A stretch of 64,000 nucleotides of DNA from Elysia chlorotica. Lineage: Eukaryota > Mollusca > Gastropoda > Plakobranchidae. Location of the stretch: NCBI GenBank assembly GCA_003991915.1, contig RQTK01000177.1, forward strand, positions 382,133-446,132, given 5' to 3'. Shown piece by piece: positions 21,726 to 34,747 of this stretch (its first letter is position 1; the number at the start of each line of letters is the position of its first letter). The notes beneath the pieces were generated by a model. That model made no database searches. It had not been told where the DNA came from and saw only the letters and a program-made list of their open reading frames with translations. A program made the position numbers and the translations under genes.

Positions 21726-24700
21726 TTATTGTTGCTTTGCAATAATTTCTGTAGCCATCTTCTGCAGCTTGGTTTGGTCAGTCTTTAGGTTCTGGACCAG
21801 AGGGAAGCTGTCCACGAACAGGACGTGGTGCGGTGTCACCAGCTCAGGCCCGCGAGGCACGGCCAGGAGATCATCCATACTTCTCTGCAGCCCCGCCTCA
21901 GTGAGGTCACTTCCGACTTCCTTGATGACCAGCGCGCAGACATTGTGGTGCTTGACCTTGTCGGGTACGGGGACTACAACAACGTCCTTGACACCAGGGC
22001 ACTTTCTAAGAACAATCTCTATGGCCGTTGGGTACACAAGCACCGAGCCGTGGAGAATGACGTTCCCCTTGCGGCAAACCACCGACACAGTCCCGTCAGG
22101 CTTCAGGAAGCCTAGATCTGCAGTGATGAACCATCCGTCTGGAGCAAAGGCTTCTCTGGTTTTCTCTACGTTATTTAGAAAGCCACCGAACAAGGTTTCT
22201 GTCATGAACTCTATGTTCCCGGTCTGGTTCGGGGGCAGGATGTTCCGGTCGTCATCGGTAATCCGGCACTGGACCCCACGGAACAGGCGGCCGCAATCTC
22301 CCTCTGTGTAGTCCTCAATGCGCTGCAACATGTTGAAGCTGACCACTCCCGCCTCCGTCATCCCGTAGCCAATAATGATGGCGTGAGAGACACTCTTCAG
22401 CGCCTGAGACACGATGTTGTGTTTGATGGGCAGCCCGCCAGTGCAGATCAGTAACATCTTGTCACGTGCTTGTCCACTTCCCTGGGACTTGGCCGCTTCA
22501 GCCGCCACGGCCATGCCATCAATCTCATCCGGAGCCAGGTAGGAGAAACGAACCCTCTCCTTCTCCACTACGCGCCAATAACGATCATATAGGCCAAGTT
22601 GGCTGTTGCCAGAATCTTTGACTTTCGTGTTGTTACGTGCCTCCCCAGTCATGTTTCCATTCACTGTGTACCTCTTGTTTTCGTCTGTCATAACCAAATC
22701 CAGCGCTCGTACGCTTTGGCCCGCTCTTTCCATCTCATGGTCTAAATTCTCTATTGGGTCAAGTTCATCTAACATAACCAGTGTAGACCCAAACAGGTAG
22801 AACATGTACGGAAAGCCGCTGTTCCAGCCAAGCTTGGTCGTGTAGAACATGGCGGGCAGTGTGCCTGGAGTCATCTGGCCCATTGTCTGGGCTATCTTCA
22901 GCAATATGGAGTGAGTTCTCGGCACAATCTTCTGCATCCCAGTCGTCCCTGTCGTTGTGAACAGATATCCGTTATCAGACGCCTTAACTGATCGATCCAC
23001 ATACGAGTTTTGCTCGGGCTGGTCTCGAAGAAACTGCAGAAAATGTGGAACGGCCGGCAGCTCTTGCCTCTGCCACGGGGTGGATCGAGAGATAAGTATC
23101 GCTTTGCTCATCTCCGGCGCTTTCTCAGACTTAAAGCCAAAAACTAAACTCTTAGATTGATAATGAACCTCCGAACATTTATCAGTTTTCGCCTGGGATT
23201 TTCCATCCGACTTCACCTCGTTAGATCTATCTTTGGCGGAACTTGAGCTAGCTCCAACTATACCCTCTTTTATCAGAACCCAATCGGAGTTTTCCGGTGC
23301 GCTGGGGTAGACAACCACTGCCTTTGCGTGAGACCTGCGGACTGAAGAGAAGAAAACCTCCCCACTGGTGAGAGAAGGAATGGTGTTGATCGGTGCGGCC
23401 CCGGCTAGGATGATCCCCGTGTCAGTGACCGCTCTCTCTAGAGAGTTAAACAGGGTGTTGGCCACCACATCCTTGTAGCCGATACCGGCAGTCTTCAGAA
23501 TATAGGCAAATCTGGCAAAGTTAGGAGTACACATGCAAATATTGGCATTGAAGTCTCAAACTGCTAGCTGAGATGAATTCATATGTGGTTTAAGTGGTAA
23601 ATGAAATAATGTTTCGCCATTTAGCGATATAATTAAGGATTAAAACATAATAGTTATACATTATCTTTATCGTAAGATTTAAAGCTGCCGTACGTAAAAG
23701 GATCTTACATTGATGCACATAGTGATACTTAAAACATTTCTGTCTCAGAATAACTACCAACCTCAACACAACATGCAACTTGGGTGAGAAGGAAATATTC
23801 ACGGAGGGACCAATAGCCAGTTTTTTTAAAATTTATATTATAACCCTGAATTGTTTTAAGTTTCTTTCTCATTCCAATAATAATCGTGGAAAAATTGACC
23901 ATTCTCTGCTAAAAATGCTGGGTAAACACATGCCACACATACGAGAACAACGATAACCATCGAGTTGGGAAGTTAGAAAAAAACAAAAAAGCAAACGATG
24001 AATCCAAACTAATACATTAGTTCACTTTTTAAAAATTATGTGAATCTAAATTAATATACTCAACCAGGGCCAACTAGATAGTTTGCCATATCTTTAGTCA
24101 TTAATTATGCTAGGTAGATTTGGAACCTCAAAATCAGATTCAACTGTAAACATGTGGAACTTTTCTAACCCACTTGAGAACTTCAGAAGCTCTTATCATA
24201 CCAGTACAATAATATTTTCTACATTTTGTGCTATGGATTATAATTTATCTGAACTTCTTGTATCGTATATTATGTCCATAATTTGAAGCTTCGGATACAT
24301 TTGGTTAAGACTGTGTGTGTGGGTTTTTTTTTTAAATCTTTATTTGTTGTCACATCTGTTGTTGCATGCACTCTTAGATAAATCTTAATTGGAACTTTAG
24401 AGGGGATCTATGAAACTGTAAGTATCTTAAATTCATATAAAATGCCGCGATTCACTATGAAGGGACATACTGGAGGTAAAGCAAAGGGAACGAGAGGCTT
24501 GGAAGACCAAGAAGAAACTGAACAGGCAGGAAGTTTCAGAATGTGCAGAAAAAGCATAGGACAGGGAAGAGTTGCATGGTATTTTATGTCGACCTCTTCA
24601 AATGATTGAATGAACCATCCATACAATCTTCTTCAGGCAACCCCACAACTATCAATGCAACCTGCTTAATTTAAACTCTTCCTACTGCTTAGTCTAAGTA

Positions 24701-25075
24701 GCATGAATCCCTACACCCTTCTTCATTAACATGCAACCTAAGAGCATCCCTTTAATCAACTTACAACGATAATTGCAACATACTCTAAAAACCTCCCTAC
24801 AATCTACTTCAAGCAGCCTAGAATTAACTCTACAATCTACTTAACACTATTGCAACAAACAACATTAAATAGCTATTGCTACCAACAACCTTCTTAAACC
24901 TATTGCTACAAAGAACCTACTTGGACGCGAGGTTCACCAGCTCTTTCCTGGTGAGCGCTAAGCGATTCATACCGCTGTCATAGAACACGAAGGCGTCAGT
25001 GTCTCCTTCGGTGTCCCGCCAGTGCAGGAGGCGATCTACCAGCGTGCTGGTGTCTGAAATACCGCAAGCAGCCAT
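21726..25075 (-). CDS. Acyl-CoA synthetase-like protein B (ANL superfamily), paralogue of A
   Basis: Exon 1 is 24921-25075 and exon 2 is 21726-23511 (minus strand); together 646 aa. The intron falls at the same codon and phase (2) as in gene A, so the pair arose by duplication with inversion. I chose the ATG at 25073-25075 (MAACGISD) because it has a strong Kozak context (GCGCCATGG) and matches the N-terminus of A; an in-frame ATG 48 bases upstream could add 16 residues. Motifs: TTTGTTGMQK phosphate loop, YGMTE, the Asp of TADLG and PTAIE. The hinge motif is RKGNVILHG where A has RRDDVILHG, so the conserved Asp is gone. The C-terminal Lys region reads NLKTDQTKL, also divergent. The protein folds like a ligase, but turnover may be impaired or altered. 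No signal peptide or membrane segment was seen. Confidence 0.85.
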
Positions 25076-25340
25076 GGCGCCACTTTCGTTGATCTTCTTG
25101 CGGCTGGCGGTCTTCAATTTCACTTAATTCCTGAGAACAAGTCTTGACACGATAGAAAGAAACCCCAGCAAAGTTATAGTTATACAAAACACAGATAGTG
25201 GTGATAATGGTGAAAAACAAAAAATAAAAAAGTAGCCTACACGTTCCTCGCAACAACAAAAAATATAGATAGAAAATGCATGCTTGCAAAGATATTTCCC
25301 AAACATCATAGTAGCCTACCAAACAATTACGGGGAGGAGG

Positions 25341-25525
25341 AGGGAGGGAAGCACTGGTTCAAGTGGTGGAGCGTTCGTCTGACCGGTTGAGACAGAAATC
25401 CAGGTCTCCCTGCCGTCTCGTGTGTGACAACACATACATTTGCCAGGCGTCAATATTGGGGTCCGTTCACAATAAAAACTCCATAGTGCTGACTGACGTT
25501 GGGCATTAAACAACCAGCTCAACTC
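25341..25525 (+). mobile_element. tRNA-derived SINE, family 1, opposite orientation and diverged
   Basis: The head starts near 25341 (GTTCAAGTGGTGGAGCG), the body includes CTGCCGTCTCGTGTGTG, and the tail reads GACGTTGGGCATTAAAC, then CAGCTCAACTC. This is the reverse complement of the tail seen in the other copies. The middle is shortened. Confidence 0.65.
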
Positions 25526-26392
25526 AATCAATTACAAACTTGAACAGATACTGTTAAAAACGGTCTTGCAAAGAAATAAACACAGACAAAAAATCATATA
25601 ATAGATGGTGCTCACAACTAAGTGACCACTGATAATCGAGCAGAATCAACAGTCATAACATTGCACGAAGAAAAATAGTGTAAACAAAAGCAGCGATAAT
25701 AAGTTTTTATAAGGGAACTCCTGACCTTCACTATAATATTTGAAACACAAAATATGGTTTTTAGATTTATAGAAAACGTTTTTAAGTAAAATAAATCTTA
25801 ACATTATTTTTGTTTTTTGTAGGCTATGAGTTAGGTTGAGAGAGTCATTTGCTTGAGATTTTTGTGAAATTTTCGATGATTTAAAGTGTACGAAATTAGA
25901 TAAATGAAAGAATAAAAGCACTTCTAAAAATGGAATCATATCTTACTGAAACAAAGCAGCGACTCGATCCAGGAAGCACAGTTTGAAAAGTGAGACTTCA
26001 CACTTAAGACAGTCGTGTTTTTACATTTGTTTTCCTTCACAGATGGCAATTGAATAATAATTAGAAAACAGTAACAGTAGTTATAGCCGGCTAAATTCCG
26101 TAGCGCTCATTCACCGCAATAAAACGACCAATTAAGAAATGCAGATAATCGGTCTTCGCCCTCTGTACGAATGTATCATTAATTTGATAGAAAGTAACCT
26201 CGTACGAACATCTCACACCATACCCTATGGCGTTTTGGCCTTGCAGATACAATAAAAACACAATTTTAGGCGTTCACTGTCCTTTGCTTGCTCTCTTGAG
26301 AGTGTGGAATACCGAATGATGTGGTCGCCGCAGTGCACTATTGCACTGATTGAGAGAGTCTACCTGGTTCAAGTCACGCCCATGTGTAAGAT

Positions 26393-26450
26393 AGCCTTAG
26401 CAACGCAGTAGGTAGCGCGTCAGTTTCATTATCACAGTCCGTAAGCCTTT
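26393..26450 (+). pseudogene. tRNA-Met(CAT)-like relic
   Basis: GCCTTAGCAACGCAGTAGG followed by TAGCGCGTCAGT and TTCATTA is close to the 5' two thirds of animal elongator tRNA-Met (GCCTCCTTAGCGCAGTAGG.., anticodon CAT). The anticodon stem no longer pairs, and the T-arm and acceptor 3' strand are unrecognisable. It is a dead tRNA copy or the head of a tRNA-Met-derived SINE. Confidence 0.55.
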
Positions 26451-26547
26451 GTACTGCACATAGGGATAGACAAAACCGTGCCTCTTACAAATTAAACAAA
26501 AATGAGATACTTTTTACAATTTACTTTTTATAGAGTGATTAACGTAG

Positions 26548-26629
26548 ACCACTAAACTTTAAAGATACAATAAAAGATTATGAAGAGGATTACCACTAAA
26601 CTTTAAAGATACAATAAAAGATTATGAAG
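26548..26629. repeat. Perfect short tandem duplication (about 38 bp twice)
   Basis: 'accactaaactttaaagata' and the following 18 bases occur twice, separated by six bases. The copies are identical, so the event is recent or one that still varies between individuals. Confidence 0.85.
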
Positions 26630-27308
26630 CAAGGATTAGTATGTATGGTCAGTTGTCACACGACTATAAAACTCACTCAAGTGTGCCTCTCGTTTTTTTT
26701 CTTGGAGAGGATTGTCATGTTGCCGTCATGCAACGGCTTGTGTACCTCATTGGTCCCGACCGTGAGTCCAGTGTAGATCGTCTTGGGACTGCAGTTAGAT
26801 AAGAGTCACACCAGGAACAGTCCTGTCCGGCTCCCAGACTAGGTCTCCTCTCTCATGGACCCATAAATTGTGTCTATATTGTGTGCCAAAGTAACGATCG
26901 AAGTTTAGGTGTAATTATTTGGGTACAATTAGATTTATTGTGCAAAATATTTGCGTGTTTCTTCTTAATACGCTCAAATCGTTTTAATTTCTAGTTTAGC
27001 CTCCTCGATCAAAGAGGCAGTATGTTGTAGGGTTTTCTGTGTACCTCATAATTTCTGTCCGTGCTGTATCTTCCAAAGGCCATTATGGTTTGTCTACGTT
27101 GGGATTAAGAGTGGCATACCATGAGGATCCGTTCTGGAGTTTGAGACATCTCTCCGCTTTTACTATCGCATCTTGATTTAAAGCACTCCAGAAGAAAAAG
27201 TAGTAGAAAGTTGACGGCTAGCACGATGAACTTTAACGCTATCATCCTGAAGTGGATTAATATTAATGGGATGGGTGTAACGAGAACAAGAGACAAATAG
27301 GCAGATAT

Positions 27309-27315
27309 AGAGAGA

Positions 27316-27393
<78 letters not shown>

Positions 27394-27441
27394 AGATAGA
27401 GATAGAGAGAGAGATAGAGAAAGAGTCAGAGTCAGAGACAG
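27309..27441. repeat. (GA)n microsatellite
   Basis: A nearly pure GA run of about 65 bases with imperfect GA-rich flanks on both sides. Frames reading Ser-Leu or Arg-Glu repeats through it are artefacts. Confidence 0.97.
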
Positions 27442-27773
27442 AGACAAAGAGGGTAGAAAGAGGGGGAGGGTATGGAAAATAGAGACAATTACATCGAAAG
27501 ATATTACATTTTAGAGGTGGGAGTGAAAATGGGGGAGATGATGGAAAGATAAATACTTTGTTGAGTATTCCTAATTGCCAGTAATATTTCCTTTTTTATG
27601 GCCAACTTGGTTTTCTGCAAATATGTTCAAAATAAACCTGGTCCCCCAATCAATGGGACAATTAGGTTACAAATAAAAGCTTTTTTATTTGGGTATTATC
27701 TTTTCATAAATGTTTGTTAGTTATGTTTATGTCCAGGTCACTGGCAATTAGGAGCAAAAAAGTGAAAAACACA

Positions 27774-28044
27774 TTTTACAGGTTCGAACCCAGAACCTTA
27801 CAAAAAACCGCCTGTTCTACTGACGGAGCTACCTATTTTCACCTTCAGTTCTTTTGTTTTTGTTTTCCCAGATCGCTTTGAAATTTTACCTTCATTTGAC
27901 AAAGTCTGTCTCCGCAGAGCATGCAACTTTTGACCATCTCGCGACTTTCGTTGAATTTGCGAATTGTAGCGATTACCCATTAAGTAAAACTTCACAAATG
28001 TTATTAAAAATACAATATTTCACATATTGCAGACAAAAAGACAC
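27774..28044 (-). mobile_element. Dispersed repeat with tRNA-like segment, family 3, copy 1
   Basis: Shares about 270 bp with 30368-30637 in the same orientation, including 'gagcatgcaacttttgac' and 'cccattaagtaaaacttcac'. One end, read on the minus strand, has GTAGCTCCGTCAGTAGAAC (A-box-like) and GGGTTCGAACC (B box), as in a tRNA-derived element. Part of the body (GACTTTCGTTAAATTTGC) is repeated just beyond the right end. Confidence 0.7.
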
Positions 28045-30062
28045 TAAAGTCGTGACTTTCGTTAAATTTGCAAATTGTTTTTTACTCTGAGACCTTCCTT
28101 TAACGTGGAAACACAGTGGATGTCGCACCATCTCGCTCAAGCTTCTCTTTTTTGCAGCGAGAATTTATTTCATATGAAAAGTGTTACAGTAAACAGAGTA
28201 GAAGCCTAAAAAAAGACCGCTGCTTTTGTCGCCTTGCCTCATGGTGCTAGATCTAAGGCAGCAGCAGCAACAACAACAACAACTATAACGACATAAAAAC
28301 ATCACAACCCCACCCCGCGGAAAAATAGAAGCTTTTTATTCTGTATTATCCGTTCATGGTTTTGTCAGTACATGTCAAAGAAATTGACATTGTATAGTAA
28401 AGTAAATCTCAGAAAACCTTGCCTCATTTATGAGGAAGTATAGATCCTAATTCTTGTTAGTATCTTAGGAGAAGTATTATTCATTTGGATAGGCCAATAC
28501 AAGGATTTATTATATCAGAGGTCAATAAACAAACGAGCCTTAGTTTGAATGCCGTAATTTAAAAAGGCAACGAAGAAAACATTAGCAATGCAGAGAAAAA
28601 TTTATACAGAGCCACGGCATAGCATTACCATGAAAACTGCTCATGTGACCAACCATGTCTCAGAGTTGAATATAGGATTGACAGGCCAAAATGTGGAGGT
28701 GTAGCCATACGATACTACCACTAGAGTTGAATCTACTAAAGTTTAATACATCATCAATCTCAGTGTGGTACCTCCGTGTACTCATGATGACCCAAGCATT
28801 TCCTAAGTGCGTTGGAAGCGTTTTTAGTTCGGAAAAGAGTTTCAGTATAAGTCAAGGAGAACAAACAACCACCGATAAAACAAAAGTTTCCCCGATCCCC
28901 CTCTCCCTCATAAAGAAAGAGCATTATGACTTATGTCTAATGATTTCGCACGATTTTCTTGATCTCTTATTTTAGAGCACTACAATCAACCAGTGGTCCT
29001 TCTTTATACTCTTTCGCCATATAGGATACCCCTAGAGAACTAGGAGACTTTAAACAAAGTGAGAGAGCTCTTCACAAACATGACTTCTCTACACTACATA
29101 ACCTGGTCATCAATATTGGTAGTAGGCCTACATCGGTGCATTGTACCAAGTGTACATCGAGGTCACCGAACTTATCATCGTCACACTACGAGCTCCTTTA
29201 ATTTATTTGTTGCTCGTCATATTACATGTATAAATGTGCATTTATGTCCTTAGAAGAGCTTGTAATCCACCTCAACGAATCATTTCGGCGAAAAATGTAG
29301 ATGAATTTGAGATAATGTTCTGGCTGAAACAAGAAATACAACTCCCTGCCTTTTCCTCTTTCTCTAATAAACACTGTTTGGAGTTGGTGGCCTGTAAAAC
29401 AATAACCAATGAATGTGGTCTTTGTGCTTGTTGAGGAGTCAAGGAGAGTTCATCGTACCACCAATATCCATCGGGGGGAGGAGAGGGGGCGGGGGTGTAA
29501 TTATAGTACAGGCTTTATGGTCCATACGGTGATAGCAGATGCCATAACCACTACTGTCTCGTAGCTATGGGGTTTTCTGATCGCTGATTGGCTATAACTA
29601 TGATTGGACGCATGCGCAGATTCCATTACCTATCAACTTTCTTGTCGCTATTGGCCCTGCTATTGCAACGTCTCCATTGAATGGCTTGTTTAGCTCGCCT
29701 TTCTTTTATTGTATGTAGGGGCCTAGTTCAAAAGTAAAGAATCTATTGTTTTTCATTTATATAACCTCTCCGATTCGTGTGACTAAATAATTATAAGTGT
29801 CAACAACCTTTCTATCCTCACCTCTTCCATCGCTATTACCATTCACAAAACTAGTTTTAAAATACGGCAGTTATTCCTATTTGATATGAGTTTTAGGATT
29901 TCTTTTTTTCTCCACACATAGTCATAATCTTTATTGGTTCTCGATGTCTCTTTTTCTCCAAGTTCTCAGAGAGATTATCGTTGATTTGTCTTTTATTTTA
30001 GGTAAACTCACAAGTTTTTGAAATTCGTTTTTCAACTTCCGAAATCAGGTTTTTACAGAAAG

Positions 30063-30132
30063 GTGTCCGGATATTGTCGGCGCTTCAGCTTCGATGAGTG
30101 TCCGGATATTGTCGGCGTTTCAGCTTCGATGC
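30063..30132. repeat. Short tandem duplication (about 35 bp twice)
   Basis: GTGTCCGGATATTGTCGGCG followed by a TTCAGCTTCGATG phrase occurs twice in a row with one difference. Confidence 0.85.
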
Positions 30133-30367
30133 AATATCACATGTACTGTATTATTTTATAAATTAAAGTGTAGAAAAGAAACGATATTAAAAGTAAAAAA
30201 AAAGTGTTATCAAAGAGTTATGTTTTGGTGCAAATGTCTTTTAGATCTCAAGAACAGTCTGTCGATTTTCATAACACTGCCACACAAACACAGAGCGGGT
30301 AAAACGGAACTTGTCTCATTGGATCATATATGGTACCGACACCAAACTAACTTGAATGAAACAGACG

Positions 30368-30637
30368 TTTTACAGGTTCAAACCCAGAACCTTACAAAAA
30401 ACCGGCTGTTCTACTGACGGAGCTACCTTGTTTCACCTTCAGTTCTTTTGTTTTTGGTTTCCCAGATCGCTTTGAAATTTTACCTTCTTTTGACAAAGTC
30501 TGTCTCCGCAGAGCATGCAACTTTTGACATTTTGCGACTTTCGTTGAATTTGCAAATTGTTGCGATTGCCCATTAAGTAAAACTTCACAACTTTTATTTA
30601 AAATACAATAATTCGCATATTGCCGACAAAAGACACC
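30368..30637 (-). mobile_element. Dispersed repeat with tRNA-like segment, family 3, copy 2
   Basis: Second copy of the unit at 27774-28044, differing by scattered substitutions. The B-box-like GGTTCAAACC and A-box-like region are retained. The flanks of the two copies differ, so they are separate insertions and not one block duplication. Confidence 0.7.
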
Positions 30638-33611
30638 GAGACAGTTGTATAAAGTCTGTTGCTACAAAAAGCGTGTTGTTTTTATAAAGGTCTAATAAAT
30701 AATATGAGCCTTTCAATCTTAAAGAAAATTCCTTTGGAGAGGTATCAGACCAATTAATATTGATTGAAGAAATAATTATTGCCTATTTTTAATAGGCAAT
30801 AATTTTGATTTCTTCCTAATCTTTCAAACTTAACGCATGTTCTCGTACAAGCATTTAACATGTTACCACAACTAACGCTGTGATGGTAACTTGAATCAAC
30901 CACCTTGACTTTACTGCCATGTCTATGCTTGCCTGTAATGAAAGTAGCCTGTCCTGCAGACACATCACCCTTTCGATACCTGAACTTTTGTGAACGGTAA
31001 TTTTATTCATGTTAGCCCATTAGAATCAACTGTTTTAATCACCACATGATAGAAATAAAAATATATCAATTTGATGAATGTCATGTCCTGCAATAACATC
31101 TTGCCTGTATGTGTGAAGAAGGCAGGAAATCCACATAGAAGAATTGTTACAAACTGCCAACAGCCTAAGGCTTGTGCCGTTTGCTGGAAATGTAAAAAAA
31201 AAAAATATCTTTTTTTTCTCTGACACCTTCCTTTAGGCCATATCAATCGCCTGTGCACGATGAATGTTGAGTTGGAAGTTTGCAATCAGTCACTATGAGG
31301 GTTATGACTTAAAAAATAAGAGAGACGGGTTGAGAAAAAGTATCTAGAAAATAAAAAGGGAATAATCATCTCTCAAAATAGAGCGTATGGTTGGAATATA
31401 CGAAGTAAAAAATCTTGCACTTAATCATAAAAAAAAAACAACCAGATAAAAAAAAACAAAAAAAACAACAACAACAAAATAATAAAAAAACAGCAGCAAA
31501 CCATCAAAAACAAGAGCACACAAAATATATTCATTTCCAGAAGGCTTTATTCGAAATGTCCTACTCCTAGCATTTTCAATATTTGAAAAAGTAAAAAAAA
31601 AAAGAGAAAAAAAAGGGAGGAATATACTGACATTTTCAAATTTAAAGAATATGATGTTGATAGAAATCAAAATAAGGTACTATTCAGCCTTAGTTTCTAA
31701 AATTATATTTTTTTACATTTCAGTACTAATTAAGTTTAAAGAGCTAAAAAAAAACAAAACAACCCCAAAACATACAAACAAAAACCCTACCCCCCAGCAA
31801 CAGCCGCCCTCACCCATAAAAAATCAATAAAAAAAAAAGTAGGTTTTCAGTCTCGCATTTGTTATCAAGAAAACCAAATGTGCATGAGCAGCAGTTAAGG
31901 TCAGGAGTCTTTAAGGTACCAGAACTTTATGAGAAACAAGGCTTGAAAACCTTTGAGCTCTGTGCCATAATCTGCATTTTTTCAGCTTACTAAGGTCAAA
32001 TTTTCTAAAAGCCTTGTATATATACCAAATATGCACTAGAAGAGGTTCTCTAAATGATGATTCAATAATATTTGTAATCTAGATTGAGGCTAAGCATCTG
32101 CTGATAACCCTTCATGTAAGCAAATAATACTCTGAGACAGAACAATGGCGAAAAAAACATTAACATACGCATTATAAAACAGCTCTGAATCTATATATGG
32201 AAATAGCTAATACAGTTATAGATACATTAATCTTGTCAATTCCAGTTACATCATACTTTAATCTTAGGTATAATAAAATAAGCATTAAAAATCAACATTA
32301 GGATAGCTATGAAGTGATACATACAATTATGTGATTTCCTGAGCAAAGATCTGGATTCAATGCCTTTTGCAGTGTTGAATGTTAAGCGATGAAATTGAAC
32401 AATTATTCAGCCTATGGAAGAAAATGGTTCGGAACAGTCTTAAACTATAACGTTATTTTTGACATGACTTTGTGTTAAGGGATCACACCAAGATCCAATA
32501 GCAAATCACATATGCACTGATTGATAATATATGCGTTGAGGTATCTTACTCTTCCCGTTCACAACAAATAGGTGGTCATAGTGAGAAAAAAACATTGTGC
32601 TCTTTAATTATTTGAACTGTTAGATTGTTCAAACCAAAAGGATAATGTGTTTCTCTCTGATTACAATAATTGGCCATATTGACATTAATTCCAAAGTATG
32701 CAGAGAGGTCAGGAAAATTGCAGTAATGACAGAAACAATAAAATCAACCAGGCCAATAGGAGCTGCAAATGAGTTGGCAAACATACTTATCACATTTAAA
32801 TCAATCACATCAATGGATAGAATTATTGTATAATTTGGTCAGGTTCACATTACACTGTGTACGGTTGGCATTTGAAAAATCATTCCCTATCAACATAACA
32901 TATATAGAAACAGAAAAACAGAACATTTCATCGTATATCTCTTTGATTTGGGGTATATTCAGGAGCTGGTCCTTGTATACAGAATTCAATATAACATTCA
33001 GCCGATATTTTAATGCATAATTATTAATATAAACTACATTGATTTGACAGAGCAAAAAATAACCGATATGGCTTAAAAAATGTACTTGGTACAGTTTTCT
33101 GGATGTTTTGTAAGTAAACAAAAAGATTGAAAAATATGACACAACTTTAATTGTAAACAAAAATTAAATTGATCAGGAAGTAAAATTGCAGTCTGATAGA
33201 GATCATATTCCATGAACTTTTGACGCTCCTTGATAAAGCTTAAGTAAACAATGAGAAACAGAATTATTTAAGCTGCAGAGTACACAAATTTAGTAAAATC
33301 AAATCTCAAAAGGTATGGTCAAACAGATCAACAATAATTTCATTGAACATTTCACCAAAGCTTTAAAACTGAAGTGAAAATTGCAAAATTATTTGAGTAT
33401 ATTTTCGCCTTTGAAATAAAAAAAAAGACAAAGAATTTTATAAATGCTACAGTAAAATACTTTTTAGAAAAAGCAAAAAAAAAACCCAAACCAAAACAAA
33501 AAAAAACACACAAAAAAAAACACACATTGGGGTAGTTTTGCTCATGACGTTTTTTTGTAGCTGTGTTCAATTTGGCAAAAATTACCTTTGAGAAGAAAAA
33601 AAAAATTGATA

Positions 33612-33640
33612 GATATTTATATCTATCTATCTATCTATCT
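33612..33640. repeat. (ATCT)n microsatellite
   Basis: A run of ATCT units is followed by a long T tract. Simple repeat without coding meaning. Confidence 0.9.
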
Positions 33641-34128
33641 ATCTATATATTTTTTTTTTTTTTTTTGCTCTTTATTAAGAGCAGCATATAAGTAAAAAGT
33701 AATCAACTTACACTACCTATGAAATGTCTAATTACCAATTATTTTCTCTTGAATTAGTTTTAAACAAAATCTATGAATTGGTGTTTCCTGAACCAAGATT
33801 ATAAATTGTCTTTCCCTCAAAGAAAATTTTTCCTAGTCTTAAAATAGAAGGGATTGAAACTGACAAAGTAGATAAAGGATTTACCATACAAATTTAACCA
33901 AAGATTGCTTTCTTTTGAGTATTACTTTCGGAACTTCATTCACTTTAATGCAATAAAAAAGTCCATACATAAGTTGAAACATATCTAAAAAAAAGTTTAT
34001 AGTTTAGCCCATAAAATACCGTTTAGGGGATGGAATATAATTATATAGTCCCATAACAACTACCAACAACAAAGTTTTGAGATTAAATTTCCAGCAATGG
34101 AATATAATAAGTAAAAAAAAATATTTAT

Positions 34129-34298
34129 CTGAGATATTCCAAATGAAAAAATGAAGGCAGAAAAACCCCTTTGAATGATGAGGAGTGATAGCATCTAACT
34201 GATTAAGTCTGAGATATTCCAAGTGAAAAAATGAAGGCAGAAAAAAGGGGCAGTCATACCCCTTTGAATGATGAGGAGTGATAGCATCTAACTGATTA
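34129..34298. repeat. Tandem duplication, units of about 80-90 bp
   Basis: The phrases 'tctgagatattccaa', 'gaaaaaatgaaggcagaaaa' and 'gatgaggagtgatagcatct' occur twice in the same order. The second unit has an extra 14-base piece (GGGGCAGTCATACC) in the middle. Confidence 0.85.
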
Positions 34299-34741
34299 AT
34301 ATTGAAACTATAGAAAGAATAGTACTCTCGTTAAATGCACTCTTTTAGCTGAACACAAAACTTTGAAAAATTCATTAAAAAATGTGTCGGTTGAATGCCC
34401 AATAGAATGTTTGATATTAATAGTCATAACAAAAGGCCTAATTAACAACATACATAAGAACATTTTCACCATTTCATTACAACATTAGATGAACTTTTCT
34501 TCATGAAAAAAAAATTGAAAGAGAGAAAAGAAATGATGTAGAAATATATAAACTGGGATCAGTGGACTAACTTTCAATAATTAAGCAGTTCATAAAATTA
34601 TTTATAAGTTCTTTAAGTTCTCAGATTAAAAAATTGTCACTTTCAGAATGAGAAATGCTGTTAAAAATTCATAACCCTCAACGGCTTTCAAAGCTTAGGA
34701 AATCCCACAGTATTATATAATATTTTAACCCAGGAAAACAA

Positions 34742-34747
34742 TTTATT
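34742..34747 (-). terminator. Candidate polyadenylation signal downstream of CAD
   Basis: TTTATT on + reads AATAAA on the minus strand, about 1.85 kb after the CAD stop codon. It is one of the first canonical signals I found downstream; another lies at 31546-31551. Which one is used, if either, cannot be decided from sequence. Confidence 0.3.

Noticed and set aside
27178-27447. Ser-Leu repeat open frame on -
   Set aside because: Produced by the (GA)n microsatellite.
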